A stretch of 64,000 bases of DNA from an uncultured Clostridia bacterium (GCA_944376295.1 CALWCE010000007.1:37438-101437); one strand, 5' to 3'. Positions 16,439-24,594 are shown, numbered from the stretch's first letter. Notes: generated by a model not told the origin, from the sequence alone. Made by a program: numbers and translations.

Positions 16439-17611
16439 ATGAAAAAACGATCGGCAGCGATCTGTGCAGCGGTCATGCTCCTGTGCGGCGCGCTCTTTGC
16501 AGGCTGCAAGAGCGGGAGGGGCGACGTTCTCTTCCGCTCGGATACCGTCAGACAGATCGCCCTCGGGGACAGCCCTGAAAAAGTCGAAGCGGTGCTCGGC
16601 GAACCCGATTGGAAGGACAGCTATTTGCAGGACGGGATGTTTCTCATCGAGAGATATGAGTACTATGACTCCGCCTACGCGGCGCTCCGTGACGAATATT
16701 TTGGCGCTGCGGACGAGGCGGAGCGCCGTTCGGAGAGCGAAGGGCGGGGTGAGGGTCTTCAAGATCGCCTTGAAAATACGCCCTATCGCTTTATCTGCGT
16801 GGAATTTTCAGGCGGGTCGGTGCGTTCCGTACTCCTCGATCAAAACAGAGGCGGCGGGGTCACCGTACCCAAGGATCCCGTTTCATGGGAGCTTTTAGAG
16901 CGGGAGGCGGACGCCTATACCGAGACGAGCCTTATTTATACCGCTTCCTATGCGGACGGCAGCTATTATCTCGGCCGCGGCAGCGTGATGGCGGAGGGCG
17001 CGGGGGAAGTGCGGGCTTACTGGACGGATAAATTCGGCAACCGCCTCGAAGACACGGTCACGGCAACGGCACGCGGATATACGATCTCGGCGGACGGCAC
17101 GGAGTTCACGTTGCTTGACGCAAATTACGGCTTCGACGTCGGCGACTATCGCAGCACGCTCAAAAAGGTGACGCTCGCGGACGGGACATGGCTGGACGGA
17201 AGCGTATTCGAAGGCTTCCCCGTCTTGGAGGAGCTCGTCTGCGGGGAGGGCGTTCATTTCGATTCCTATTGCTTTGAGGGATGCCCTCTGCGCCGCGTGA
17301 CTGCCACCGCTTATCACTTCATCACTCTGCCGAAAGCGGACTTGGAGGAAGTGACGGTCACGGAGGGGGATCTCACGGGCGGGCTGTTCCTCAACCTCAA
17401 GGGTCTGAAAAAGGTGACGCTCGAAGAGGTTTCATCCATCGGCCTTGGGGCGTTCCGCGGCTGCGAGGCTCTGGAAAGCGTGCATTTCGCCGAGACGGAG
17501 GGCTGGACGGCGGACGGCGAGCCGATCGACCCCGCAGTTCTTGCCGACCCCGCTGCGGCCGCCAAGGCTTTGACGGAGACATATGCCGAGTGCGTTTGGG
17601 AACGTAAATAA
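16439..17611 (+). CDS. Lipoprotein with SmpA/BamE-like N-terminal segment and degenerate leucine-rich repeats
   Basis: A 390-residue lipoprotein (lipobox LFAGC23). Residues about 35-65 (RQIALGDSPEKVEAVLGEPD) resemble the SmpA/OmlA-type motif that also occurs in Gram-positive secreted proteins. The C-terminal half has BspA-like repeats (LEELVCGEGVHFDSYCFEGC, IGLGAFRGCEALESVHF) and the tail EGWTADGEPIDPAVLADP shared with the 13248 protein. ATG 16439 with TGAGG upstream is preferred to ATG 16427, which has no ribosome binding site. It appears to be a mosaic: signal peptide like 15196, C terminus like 13248. Role unknown, probably surface binding. Confidence 0.78.
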   Translation: MKKRSAAICAAVMLLCGALFAGCKSGRGDVLFRSDTVRQIALGDSPEKVEAVLGEPDWKDSYLQDGMFLIERYEYYDSAYAALRDEYFGAADEAERRSESEGRGEGLQDRLENTPYRFICVEFSGGSVRSVLLDQNRGGGVTVPKDPVSWELLEREADAYTETSLIYTASYADGSYYLGRGSVMAEGAGEVRAYWTDKFGNRLEDTVTATARGYTISADGTEFTLLDANYGFDVGDYRSTLKKVTLADGTWLDGSVFEGFPVLEELVCGEGVHFDSYCFEGCPLRRVTATAYHFITLPKADLEEVTVTEGDLTGGLFLNLKGLKKVTLEEVSSIGLGAFRGCEALESVHFAETEGWTADGEPIDPAVLADPAAAAKALTETYAECVWERK

Positions 17612-17615
17612 AGAG

Positions 17616-17639
17616 AGCGGGCGAAAAAGCCCGCTTTTT
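17616..17639 (+). terminator. Terminator of the lipoprotein operon
   Basis: A 7-bp stem (AGCGGGC with GCCCGCT), a GAAAAA loop and T5. Confidence 0.8.
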
Positions 17640-17690
17640 CTTTTGCACGGAGAAAGAGGGGGCGGAGCGGCTTCAAACGGGCAGAAAGCG

Positions 17691-17698
17691 CATATAAT
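17691..17698 (+). promoter_or_regulatory. Putative -10 element directly before yqfC (sigma-E-like or sigma-A)
   Basis: CATATAAT at 17691-17698 matches the sigma-E -10 pattern CATACAAT closely and contains TATAAT. No good sigma-A -35 lies 16-18 bp upstream. In Bacillus yqfC is sigma-E dependent. The start codon is only 7 nt beyond this element, so the transcript would be leaderless or nearly so. Confidence 0.4.
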
Positions 17699-17705
17699 AT
17701 GCCGT

Positions 17706-17954
17706 ATGAGGCTGTTTTCCGAACTGTTTGCGGGGCTTTTGAGCGCTTCGGGCGGGAGCGTGAGATATACGGTCGAGGAAGGCGCGGGCGTGTTTGAAAA
17801 CGTGAAGCGCATCGCCGCCTTCTCGGAAGAGCGCATCGTGCTCCGCGGGCGCCGCGGCGCGGTGGAAGTTGAGGGAGCGGGGCTCTCGCTCGGCAGGTAC
17901 GATTCGGGCGACGTCGTCGTGTTGGGGACGATCGCGCGCGTCACGCGCATTTGA
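17706..17954 (+). CDS. yqfC: YqfC/YabP family sporulation protein
   Basis: The 82-residue protein begins MRLFSELFAGLLSASGGSV and has the YabP/YqfC fold pattern, with strands ending in GDVVVLGTI. In Bacillus yqfC is a mother-cell sporulation gene of unclear biochemical role. The identification is strengthened by the following genes, which repeat the Bacillus order yqfC-yqfD-phoH-yqfF-ybeY-era-yqzL-recO. ATG 17706 is chosen because the upstream extension overlaps the lipoprotein operon terminator. No ribosome binding site is visible; a -10-like element lies 7 nt before the start codon. Confidence 0.85.
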   Translation: MRLFSELFAGLLSASGGSVRYTVEEGAGVFENVKRIAAFSEERIVLRGRRGAVEVEGAGLSLGRYDSGDVVVLGTIARVTRI

Positions 17955-17957
17955 GCG

Positions 17958-18812
17958 ATGCGGGTGCGGCTGCTCATCCGGGGGATCGCCCCCGAACGTG
18001 TTTTCGATAAGCTGGCGCGGGCGCATATCCCCGTGCTGGCGGCGCGCCGCGTGCAAAAAAATGCCGTCAGCTTCGCCGTCGCCGCGAAAGACTGCAAAAA
18101 AGTTTTTGCAATTTTGCGGGGTTCGTGTTATAATGTAGAAAAAGTGCACCCCGTGGGGCTGAAACGCTTTGCGGAACGGTGCCGCCGCTTGCCCGGGCTT
18201 TTGGCGGGCGGTGCGCTCGCCCTCGCCGCCGTGCTTTTTCTGGAGACGCGCGTCCTCAAGGTGGAGATCGGGGGCAGCGGGGCATATTACGAAAGCGAGG
18301 TGCGCGCCATCCTCAGAGAGGGCGGTATCGCGCCTCTTTCGCCCGCGCCCGAACAGACGGCGCTGCTCACTTCGCGCATCCTCTCCCTTCCGCGGGTGAG
18401 CTTTGCCTCCCTTCGCTTCGAAGGCGGCGTGCTCACGGTGCGCGTCGAAGTGAGCGACGAGGAGGAGATCTTCTTCCCCGTGCCCCTCAAAAGCCCCAAA
18501 GCGGGTGTTCTTGAAGAGCTCGTCGTGCTGCGCGGCACGCCCTGCGCCCAAGCGGGGCAGCGGGTGGAGGCGGGGCAGACGCTCATCTCCGAGCGCGTCG
18601 CATACGGCGGGCGGGAAGAAAAAGTGCTCGTCGTGGGCTATGCGGTGCTCCTCTGCCCCGTCGAGGGGGTGTTTCGGGGGAGCGAAGAGGCAGCCTTCGA
18701 AGCCGCCCGTCTCGCATTCGGGGGAGATGCGGAACTTTTTTCCGAAAAGACGGAGGAAGGCTGGCGCATCTACGGAACAGCGCGGATGGAAATTTCAAGT
18801 CATATGCAGTGA
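17958..18812 (+). CDS. yqfD: Sporulation protein YqfD
   Basis: A 284-residue homologue of YqfD, shorter than the Bacillus protein (about 400 residues). The N-terminal half carries the conserved RVRLLIRGIAPERVF and CYNVEKVHPVGL regions. A single transmembrane helix (about 77-97) separates it from an extracytoplasmic part with VRVEVSDEEEIF. Its role is unknown but it is tied to sporulation. It starts 3 nt after yqfC and its stop (18810-18812) overlaps the GTG that could start phoH. Confidence 0.85.
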   Translation: MRVRLLIRGIAPERVFDKLARAHIPVLAARRVQKNAVSFAVAAKDCKKVFAILRGSCYNVEKVHPVGLKRFAERCRRLPGLLAGGALALAAVLFLETRVLKVEIGGSGAYYESEVRAILREGGIAPLSPAPEQTALLTSRILSLPRVSFASLRFEGGVLTVRVEVSDEEEIFFPVPLKSPKAGVLEELVVLRGTPCAQAGQRVEAGQTLISERVAYGGREEKVLVVGYAVLLCPVEGVFRGSEEAAFEAARLAFGGDAELFSEKTEEGWRIYGTARMEISSHMQ

Positions 18813-18838
18813 CCGGCATCTGCCGGCAGGAGGAAAGG

Positions 18839-19819
18839 ATTACGGCAACCAGATATACCATCGAAACGGGCGGGTTGGACAGGCTCCAGAAGGTCCTCGG
18901 GATCTTCGATGAAAACCTCGTCACCATCGCGCGGGAGCTCGAGCTCTTCACCAAGGTGGAGGGGACGAACATCGTGCTCGAAGGGGAGGCGGAGAACGCC
19001 GCCCTCGGCAAAGAGGTCGTCGAGAGCCTGCTTGCGATCGTCGAGGCGGGGGACAACATCGATAAGAGCAGCCTTCTGTATTGCATCGAACTTGCGCGCG
19101 AAGGACACGCTTCGGACATCGGTTCGCTGATGCACGGCGTCGTCGCCGTTTCGGCGCGCGGCAAGCCCGTCAAGTGCAAGACGGTGGGGCAGAAGGAGTA
19201 CGTTTCCGCCATCAAGGGCAATACCGTCACCTTCGGCGTGGGGCCTGCGGGTACGGGCAAGACGTACCTTGCTGTCTGTCTTGCCGTCGCCGCCTACAAG
19301 GGCAAACAGGTAGAAAAGATCATCCTGACCCGTCCCGCCGTGGAAGCGGGCGAAAAGCTTGGTTTCCTCCCGGGCGATCTGCAGACCAAAGTCGATCCCT
19401 ATCTCCGCCCCCTTTACGACGCTCTTCAAGAGATGTTCGGGCTCGAGACATACGCAAAACTCATGGAAAAGGGCGTCATCGAAGTCGCGCCCCTTGCCTA
19501 TATGCGCGGAAGGACGCTCTCGAACGCTTTTGTCATTTTGGACGAAGCGCAGAACGCCACCCGCGAACAGATGAAAATGTTTTTAACGCGCCTCGGCGAC
19601 GGGAGCAAGATGGTCGTCACGGGCGATCTGACGCAGACCGACCTCCCCGAAGGCAAGACGAGCGGCTTAAAGCAGGCAGTGACCATTCTGAAGGGAGTGG
19701 AGGACATTGCGATCGTCACCCTCACCGAGAAGGACGTTGTGCGCCATCCTCTCGTCATGCGCATCGTCCGTGCCTATGAAAAGGCGGAGACCATAAGAAG
19801 CAAAGGAGAAAAACGATGA
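18839..19819 (+). CDS. phoH: PhoH family ATPase
   Basis: About 326 residues. The N-terminal domain is followed by a PhoH P-loop ATPase core with Walker A in GVGPAGTGKTYLAV, LTRPAVEAGEKLGFLPGD, and Walker B AFVILDEAQNATREQMKMFLTRLG. PhoH proteins are ATP-dependent RNA-binding or helicase-like enzymes. The open frame reaches back to a GTG at 18809 overlapping the yqfD stop. However, a perfect AGGAGG (18828-18833) sits 5 nt before an ATT codon at 18839, and starting there gives the usual family N-terminal length. There is no ATG in the region, so the start is either GTG 18809 or the rare ATT 18839. Confidence 0.9.
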   Translation: MTATRYTIETGGLDRLQKVLGIFDENLVTIARELELFTKVEGTNIVLEGEAENAALGKEVVESLLAIVEAGDNIDKSSLLYCIELAREGHASDIGSLMHGVVAVSARGKPVKCKTVGQKEYVSAIKGNTVTFGVGPAGTGKTYLAVCLAVAAYKGKQVEKIILTRPAVEAGEKLGFLPGDLQTKVDPYLRPLYDALQEMFGLETYAKLMEKGVIEVAPLAYMRGRTLSNAFVILDEAQNATREQMKMFLTRLGDGSKMVVTGDLTQTDLPEGKTSGLKQAVTILKGVEDIAIVTLTEKDVVRHPLVMRIVRAYEKAETIRSKGEKR

Positions 19820-21315
19820 AAGACCGTGCAGCGAAGGTCATCGGCAAAAAGGACCTTGCCGTGAGCCTCATCATGCTCGTCATATGCTATCTGATCGCCC
19901 TCGCCTGCATGGTGATGATGATCGTCGTCAACGCCCCGGGCGACTGGAAGGAGTATTTCTACACGCGTTCGCTCCGCTTCCTTTCGGCGTGCATCTGCGT
20001 GCTGCTCCTGTTTGCCATCCTCTTTTACTATTATTATTTCGAGGACAAGGCTTTCCTCGCCAAGGCGCGGAACGTCTTCCTCATCTATCTCGTGCTCATC
20101 ATCGCGGTGCTCGTCTGTTACTTCTTCGGGCGCTTCGTCTCCATTTACCTTCGTCCCGTGGCGATGCTCGCCCTCATCGGGCTCTTCCTCTTCGGGCGCA
20201 GGCAGGCGATCATCCTCAATTTCGTCTTCTCGCTCCTGATGTTCGTCATAGACACCTTCACGAACAACTTCGACTCTTCGCCCAACTCCGTCTACATTTC
20301 GCTCATGCTCACCTTCGCATGCGGCACGTTCGCGGTGTTCGTCGCCGCCAACGTCAAGACGAGATGGGAGATGCTGCTAACGGGCGTCTTCCTCGGTATC
20401 CCCGGGCTTGCCATCGTGCTGCTCCTCGAACTTTCCGAGATCGACTTTGCGCACTTCGACTGGATCCCTTACGTCGCTTCGGCGGGGTACGGCATTTTGG
20501 GGTGCGTGCTTTCGGCGATGCTCGCCCTCTGCATCCTGCCCGTCTTTGAGATGGCGTTCAACCGCCTCACCGTCTTCCGCCTGCGCGAGCTCACGAGCGC
20601 CAACGCACCCCTTCTGCAGCGGCTGCGCACCGAAGCGCCCGGCACCTTCAACCATTCGCTCATCGTCGCGCAGCTTGCGGAAACATGCGCCATCGCCATT
20701 TCCGAAAACGCCGAGCTCGCCCGTGCGGCGGCGTACTATCACGACGTGGGCAAGCTCAAGCAGCCCGAATGCTTCACCGAGAACCAGACGGGCTACAACG
20801 TGCATGACGAGCTGACGCCCGAACTTTCCGCCGATATCATCCGCTCACACGCGCAGGACGGGTACGAGCTGCTCATCGCCAACCACCTGCCCAAAGAGAT
20901 CGCCGACGTCGCGCGCGAACATCACGGCACGCTTCCCATCAAGTATTTCTACGATAAAGCCAACCGGCTTTCGGGCGGGGACGCCAACATCCGCAATTAT
21001 TCCTATCTCGGGCCCAAGCCTACGACCAAAGTCGCCGCGATCATCATGATCGCCGACGCGTCCGAGGCGGCGGCGCGCGCCGTCAAGGACCGTTCTCCCG
21101 AGACGGTGGAGCGCATTGTCCGTTCCATCATCGAGGAGAGGATGGATCTCGATCAGTTCTCCGACTGCAACATCACGATGCGGGAGCTGACCATCATCAA
21201 GCAGACGCTCGTCGATTCGCTCACGGGCGTGCATCATCACCGCGTCAAATACCCCGCCATCCGCTTCAACCGCGCGCGGCAGGCCGTGAAAGAGGAGGGA
21301 AAGAGGGATGAATAA
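19816..21315 (+). CDS. HD-domain membrane phosphodiesterase of the PgpH/YqfF family, lacking the extracellular domain
   Basis: A 499-residue protein. The first 250 residues form about 7-8 transmembrane helices. The cytoplasmic HD domain (about 275-430) has the motifs APGTFNHSL, YYHDVGKLKQPECF, HAQDGYEL, EHHGT and the late aspartate in MIADASEAAAR. This matches PgpH, which hydrolyses cyclic di-AMP. The Bacillus protein (about 710 residues) has an N-terminal 7TMR-HDED extracellular domain after the first helix; here the helices follow one another closely, so that domain is missing. Its ATG overlaps the phoH stop by 4 nt. Cyclic di-AMP control is inferred from the family. Confidence 0.88.
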   Translation: MKDRAAKVIGKKDLAVSLIMLVICYLIALACMVMMIVVNAPGDWKEYFYTRSLRFLSACICVLLLFAILFYYYYFEDKAFLAKARNVFLIYLVLIIAVLVCYFFGRFVSIYLRPVAMLALIGLFLFGRRQAIILNFVFSLLMFVIDTFTNNFDSSPNSVYISLMLTFACGTFAVFVAANVKTRWEMLLTGVFLGIPGLAIVLLLELSEIDFAHFDWIPYVASAGYGILGCVLSAMLALCILPVFEMAFNRLTVFRLRELTSANAPLLQRLRTEAPGTFNHSLIVAQLAETCAIAISENAELARAAAYYHDVGKLKQPECFTENQTGYNVHDELTPELSADIIRSHAQDGYELLIANHLPKEIADVAREHHGTLPIKYFYDKANRLSGGDANIRNYSYLGPKPTTKVAAIIMIADASEAAARAVKDRSPETVERIVRSIIEERMDLDQFSDCNITMRELTIIKQTLVDSLTGVHHHRVKYPAIRFNRARQAVKEEGKRDE

Positions 21316-21781
21316 GTTTTATCTCGATACGGACGTGCTCGAAGAGAGCGAACGGATCCGCCTCGAGGGAGCGCTCGAAGGCATCGCCGCGGGCGATACC
21401 GATTTTGTTTTAGAACTTGTCCTCGTCGACGAGGAGGAAATCAGGCGCCTCAACCGCGAAGTGCGCGGCGTCGACCGCGTGACCGATGTTTTGAGCTTCC
21501 CCTCGCTCGACGGCATCAAAGGGGAATTTCTTTCTGCCGACAATTATGCCGACGAGCTCGACGAGGAGGACAGGCTGTATTTGGGCAGCATCGCCATCTG
21601 CGAAAAGCGCGCCAAAGAGCAGGCGGAAGAGTACGGGCATCCGTATGCGCGCGAGCTCAATTATCTCACCGTACACGGCGTGCTGCACTGCCTCGGATAC
21701 GATCACGAGACGGAAGAAGAAAAGCGCGAGATGCGCGAAAAAGAAGAAGCGATCATGCAAAGGATGGGACTTTCAAGATGA
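21308..21781 (+). CDS. ybeY: Endoribonuclease YbeY (rRNA maturation factor)
   Basis: A 157-residue metal-dependent RNase involved in 16S rRNA 3' maturation and ribosome quality control. It has the zinc triad HGVLHCLGYDH and the N-terminal RVTDVLSFP motif. It overlaps the preceding phosphodiesterase gene by 8 nt and the following era by 4 nt, indicating tight translational coupling. Confidence 0.95.
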   Translation: MNKFYLDTDVLEESERIRLEGALEGIAAGDTDFVLELVLVDEEEIRRLNREVRGVDRVTDVLSFPSLDGIKGEFLSADNYADELDEEDRLYLGSIAICEKRAKEQAEEYGHPYARELNYLTVHGVLHCLGYDHETEEEKREMREKEEAIMQRMGLSR

Positions 21782-22671
21782 GGAGCGGAACGGTAGCCGT
21801 CATCGGCAAGGCAAATGCGGGAAAGAGCACGCTTATAAACGTGCTCGTCGGGGAAAAGGTCGCCATCGTCTCCCCCAAGCCGCAGACCACGCGCGACCGC
21901 ATCCTCGGCATCCTCAACCGCGAGGACCGTCAGATCGTCTTTGTGGATACCCCCGGCATCTACCGCCAGCGCAACGCCCTCACGGGCATCATGATGCGCA
22001 CGACGGAGAACACTTCCCGCGATGTGGACGTCATCCTCTATGTGCACGACGGCCACGCGGGCGTGGAGGAGAGCGACATCGCTCTCATGAAGAAGTACGC
22101 CGCTCTCGGCATCCCCATGCTCGTCGCCTACACGAAGACGGACATCATGCAAAAGGACCATATCCCCGAAGACGTGAAAAAGATCGTCGAAGGGGGCGTC
22201 GAAAAGGACATCTTCCCCGTCTCCGCCCGCAAGGGGAGCAACCTTAAAAAGCTTGAGGACGCCATTGCGGCGCTCCTGCCCGAGGGAGAGCCCCTTTTCC
22301 CCGAAGACGTCGTCTCCGACCGGAGCGAAAAGTTCATGATCGCCGAGATCATGCGCGAAAAGATCTTGCTGAAATTCGATCAGGAGATCCCGCACGGCGT
22401 CGCCATCGTCATCAACACCTTCGAAAAACAGGAAAACGGCGTCTTTGATATCAACCTCGATATCGTCTGCGAAAAGCCCAACCACAAAGCCATCCTCATC
22501 GGAAAGCAGGGGCATGCCCTGAAGGAAGTCGCTTCCTTCGCGCGGCAGGATATGGAAAAGTTTCTGGGCGCGAAGGTCTTCCTCACCACCTATGTCAAGG
22601 TGCGCGAAAACTGGCGCGACCGCGAGGGCATGCTGCGCGAGCTCGGCTACGAGAAGGAGCGCGAAGACTGA
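21778..22671 (+). CDS. era: GTPase Era
   Basis: A 297-residue ribosome-assembly GTPase with a G domain (1-170) and C-terminal KH domain that binds the 16S rRNA 3' end. G1 reads GKANAGKST (more usually GRPNVGKS), G3 DTPG, G4 TKTD. KH features include VIINTFEKQ, GKQGHALKEVA and TYVKVRENWRD. The start overlaps the ybeY stop. In Bacillus dgkA and cdd lie between ybeY and era; both are absent here. Confidence 0.96.
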   Translation: MRSGTVAVIGKANAGKSTLINVLVGEKVAIVSPKPQTTRDRILGILNREDRQIVFVDTPGIYRQRNALTGIMMRTTENTSRDVDVILYVHDGHAGVEESDIALMKKYAALGIPMLVAYTKTDIMQKDHIPEDVKKIVEGGVEKDIFPVSARKGSNLKKLEDAIAALLPEGEPLFPEDVVSDRSEKFMIAEIMREKILLKFDQEIPHGVAIVINTFEKQENGVFDINLDIVCEKPNHKAILIGKQGHALKEVASFARQDMEKFLGAKVFLTTYVKVRENWRDREGMLRELGYEKERED

Positions 22672-22734
22672 GCTTTCCGCTCCTGTCCTTCATAAAACGC
22701 CCGCTTCCTTCCCATACTGAAAGGGGAGGGGCAT

Positions 22735-22845
22735 ATGAAGGAAAACGACGCGGGGGAGCTTGCCTGGGAGCTCTTTCAAAAGACGGGAAACGTCACCTAT
22801 TACATGCTGTATAAACAGCTCAAAGGCAAAAAGAGAGGAAGATGA
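22735..22845 (+). CDS. yqzL: YqzL family small protein
   Basis: A 36-residue ORF between era and recO, with AAGGGGAGGGG upstream of ATG and a stop 3 nt before recO. The core AWELFQKTGNVTYYMLYKQL matches the YqzL pattern (W-x-x-F-x-x-TG-x-x-x-x-YLLYK). YqzL occupies the same position in Bacillus. Function unknown. Confidence 0.8.
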   Translation: MKENDAGELAWELFQKTGNVTYYMLYKQLKGKKRGR

Positions 22846-22848
22846 CCT

Positions 22849-23592
22849 ATGGAATTCAAGGCGGATGCGCTCGTGCTGCGTACGGCGGACTGGGGGGAGT
22901 ACGATAAGATCGTCACTCTCTTCACCGCGGACCGCGGCAAACTGAGCGCGGCGCTCAAAGGAGTCAAGAGGGCGGGCGCAAAGCTGAAATTTGCTGCCCA
23001 GCCCTTTTGTTTTGCGGAGTTCGTGTTTGCGGAAAGATCGGGCAGGAACACTGTCATCTCGGCTTATCTGCACGACGGGTTCTATCCTCTCCGCGAGGAC
23101 ATCGCCTGTTACTACGCCGCCGTCGTCCTGTGCGAGGCGTGCGATCAGCTGCTCTTCGAGGGCATCGAAAGCCCCGCGCTCTTTTTGGCGGCGGTGCGCG
23201 CGCTCGAATCGCTCTCTTCGTGCGCCGAGGGCGCAGGCGGGGAGGCGCGGCCCGAAGACGGCAAGAGCGGAAGCTCTTACGTGCTCTTAAAATTTTTGTT
23301 GGCGGCGCTCAAAGAGGCGGGTTATCCCGTCTCGGCGGGCGACTGCCCGCACTGCGGCGAACGGCTTTCGGGGCGGATGCGCTTCGACATGGAGAGCGGC
23401 GCCTTCGGCTGCGAAGCGTGCGGCGGTGGCGTTCCCGCGAGCGGGAGCACCTATCTTGCGGTCCGCGCGGCGCTCGGGCAGGGCGGGGAAGCGACGGCGG
23501 ACGGCGTCAAACGCGCCCTGCGCCTCGTTTCCGCCTATTTCGCTTTTCAGGCGTCCGATCTTCCTTCCCTTGAAGAATATCTCAGGCTTTGA
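22849..23592 (+). CDS. recO: DNA repair protein RecO
   Basis: A 247-residue RecO: N-terminal OB fold (MEFKADALVLRTADWGEYDKI through VKRAGAKLKF), a helical domain, and a four-cysteine zinc site formed by CPHC (about 170) and CEAC. RecO works with RecR and RecF to load RecA on gapped DNA. It closes the yqfC-recO operon; ATG is 3 nt after yqzL, and AGAGAGGAAGATGACC serves as the upstream region. No hairpin terminator is obvious after it. Confidence 0.95.
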   Translation: MEFKADALVLRTADWGEYDKIVTLFTADRGKLSAALKGVKRAGAKLKFAAQPFCFAEFVFAERSGRNTVISAYLHDGFYPLREDIACYYAAVVLCEACDQLLFEGIESPALFLAAVRALESLSSCAEGAGGEARPEDGKSGSSYVLLKFLLAALKEAGYPVSAGDCPHCGERLSGRMRFDMESGAFGCEACGGGVPASGSTYLAVRAALGQGGEATADGVKRALRLVSAYFAFQASDLPSLEEYLRL

Positions 23593-23640
23593 ACATTGTT
23601 TTAAGACAGGCTGTAAGATAAAATTGGCGGCGGATTTTGA

Positions 23641-23669
23641 TTGACATCGTGTCAGAATGGTTATATAAT
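23641..23669 (+). promoter_or_regulatory. Perfect consensus promoter of the DUF3737 gene, giving a leaderless mRNA
   Basis: TTGACA (23641-23646), a 17-bp spacer and TATAAT (23664-23669). The expected transcription start is near 23676 and the ATG is at 23677, so there is no room for a ribosome binding site. Confidence 0.85.
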
Positions 23670-23676
23670 TACCGCT

Positions 23677-24537
23677 ATGAAACATACGCAAGAATTGACA
23701 CGGTACGAAAACGAGCGCTTCGGGCAGGAACGCGCGCTCTATATGACGCGGAGCGCGCTCATCAGAAATTGCCGCTTCGAAGGGGAGGAGGACGGCGAAT
23801 CTGCCCTCAAAGAGAGCAAATATCTGACGGCGGAGTACTGCTTCTTCGACCTTCGCTATCCATTCTGGCACGTCGAGGGGCTGCACCTTCGCGACAGCGA
23901 AATGACCAAGAACTGCCGCGCCGCGCTCTGGTACGACCGGGATATCACGATCGAGCGCTGCAAGCTGCACGGCATCAAGGCGGTGCGGGAGTGTAAAAAC
24001 GTCTCGTTGCGCGACTGTGATATCGATTCCCCCGAGTTCGGCTGGCACAGCAGGCATATCACGCTTTCGGGCGGGAAGATGACGTCGGAATACGCATTTT
24101 TGGGTTCAAACGGCGTGCATCTGAACGGAGTCGAATTCCACGGCAAATATTCCTTCCAATACGCAAAGGGCGTGCGCCTCAAAAACTGCGTCCTCAACAC
24201 CAAGGATGCCTTCTGGCACACCAAGGGGGCGCGTGCGGAGGACTGCGTCATCAACGGGGAGTATCTCGGCTGGTATTCGGAAGGCCTCACCCTCGTGCGC
24301 TGCCACATCAAGGGCACCCAGCCGCTTTGCTACTGCAAAAACCTCACCCTCATCGACTGCACGATGGAAGGCTGCGATCTTGCCTTTGAATACAGCGAAG
24401 TGCACGCGACGGTGAAGAGCACCGTCGATTCCGTCAAGAACCCCCGCTCGGGCCGCATCACGGCGCAGGGCTTCGGGGAGGTCATCGAAGGAAACAGCGT
24501 CTATCCCGTGCGCTGCAAGCTCGTCACGAAAAAATAA
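23677..24537 (+). CDS. DUF3737 family protein (right-handed beta-helix-like repeats)
   Basis: A 286-residue protein with about a dozen short repeats of the form (V/I)xLxxCx(I/V)xGxxxxWHxxG, for example GEYLGWYSEGLTLVRCHIKG. It matches the DUF3737 family, which is predicted to form a beta-helix. Function is unknown; such folds often bind or process carbohydrates, but nothing here proves it. The longer frame beginning at 23641 is impossible as a start because that TTG is the -35 box. No signal peptide, so it is cytoplasmic. It ends before the bidirectional terminator at 24567. Confidence 0.85.
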   Translation: MKHTQELTRYENERFGQERALYMTRSALIRNCRFEGEEDGESALKESKYLTAEYCFFDLRYPFWHVEGLHLRDSEMTKNCRAALWYDRDITIERCKLHGIKAVRECKNVSLRDCDIDSPEFGWHSRHITLSGGKMTSEYAFLGSNGVHLNGVEFHGKYSFQYAKGVRLKNCVLNTKDAFWHTKGARAEDCVINGEYLGWYSEGLTLVRCHIKGTQPLCYCKNLTLIDCTMEGCDLAFEYSEVHATVKSTVDSVKNPRSGRITAQGFGEVIEGNSVYPVRCKLVTKK

Positions 24538-24566
24538 GTGCGAAAAGATACATATGTATATCGAAA

Positions 24567-24594
24567 AGCCCTCGCCGATCGGCGAGGGCTTTTT
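24567..24594. terminator. Bidirectional terminator between the DUF3737 gene and fba
   Basis: A perfect 10-bp stem (AGCCCTCGCC with GGCGAGGGCT) and GATC loop, with T4 on the plus side and AAAA before the stem, giving T4 on the minus strand. Confidence 0.9.
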
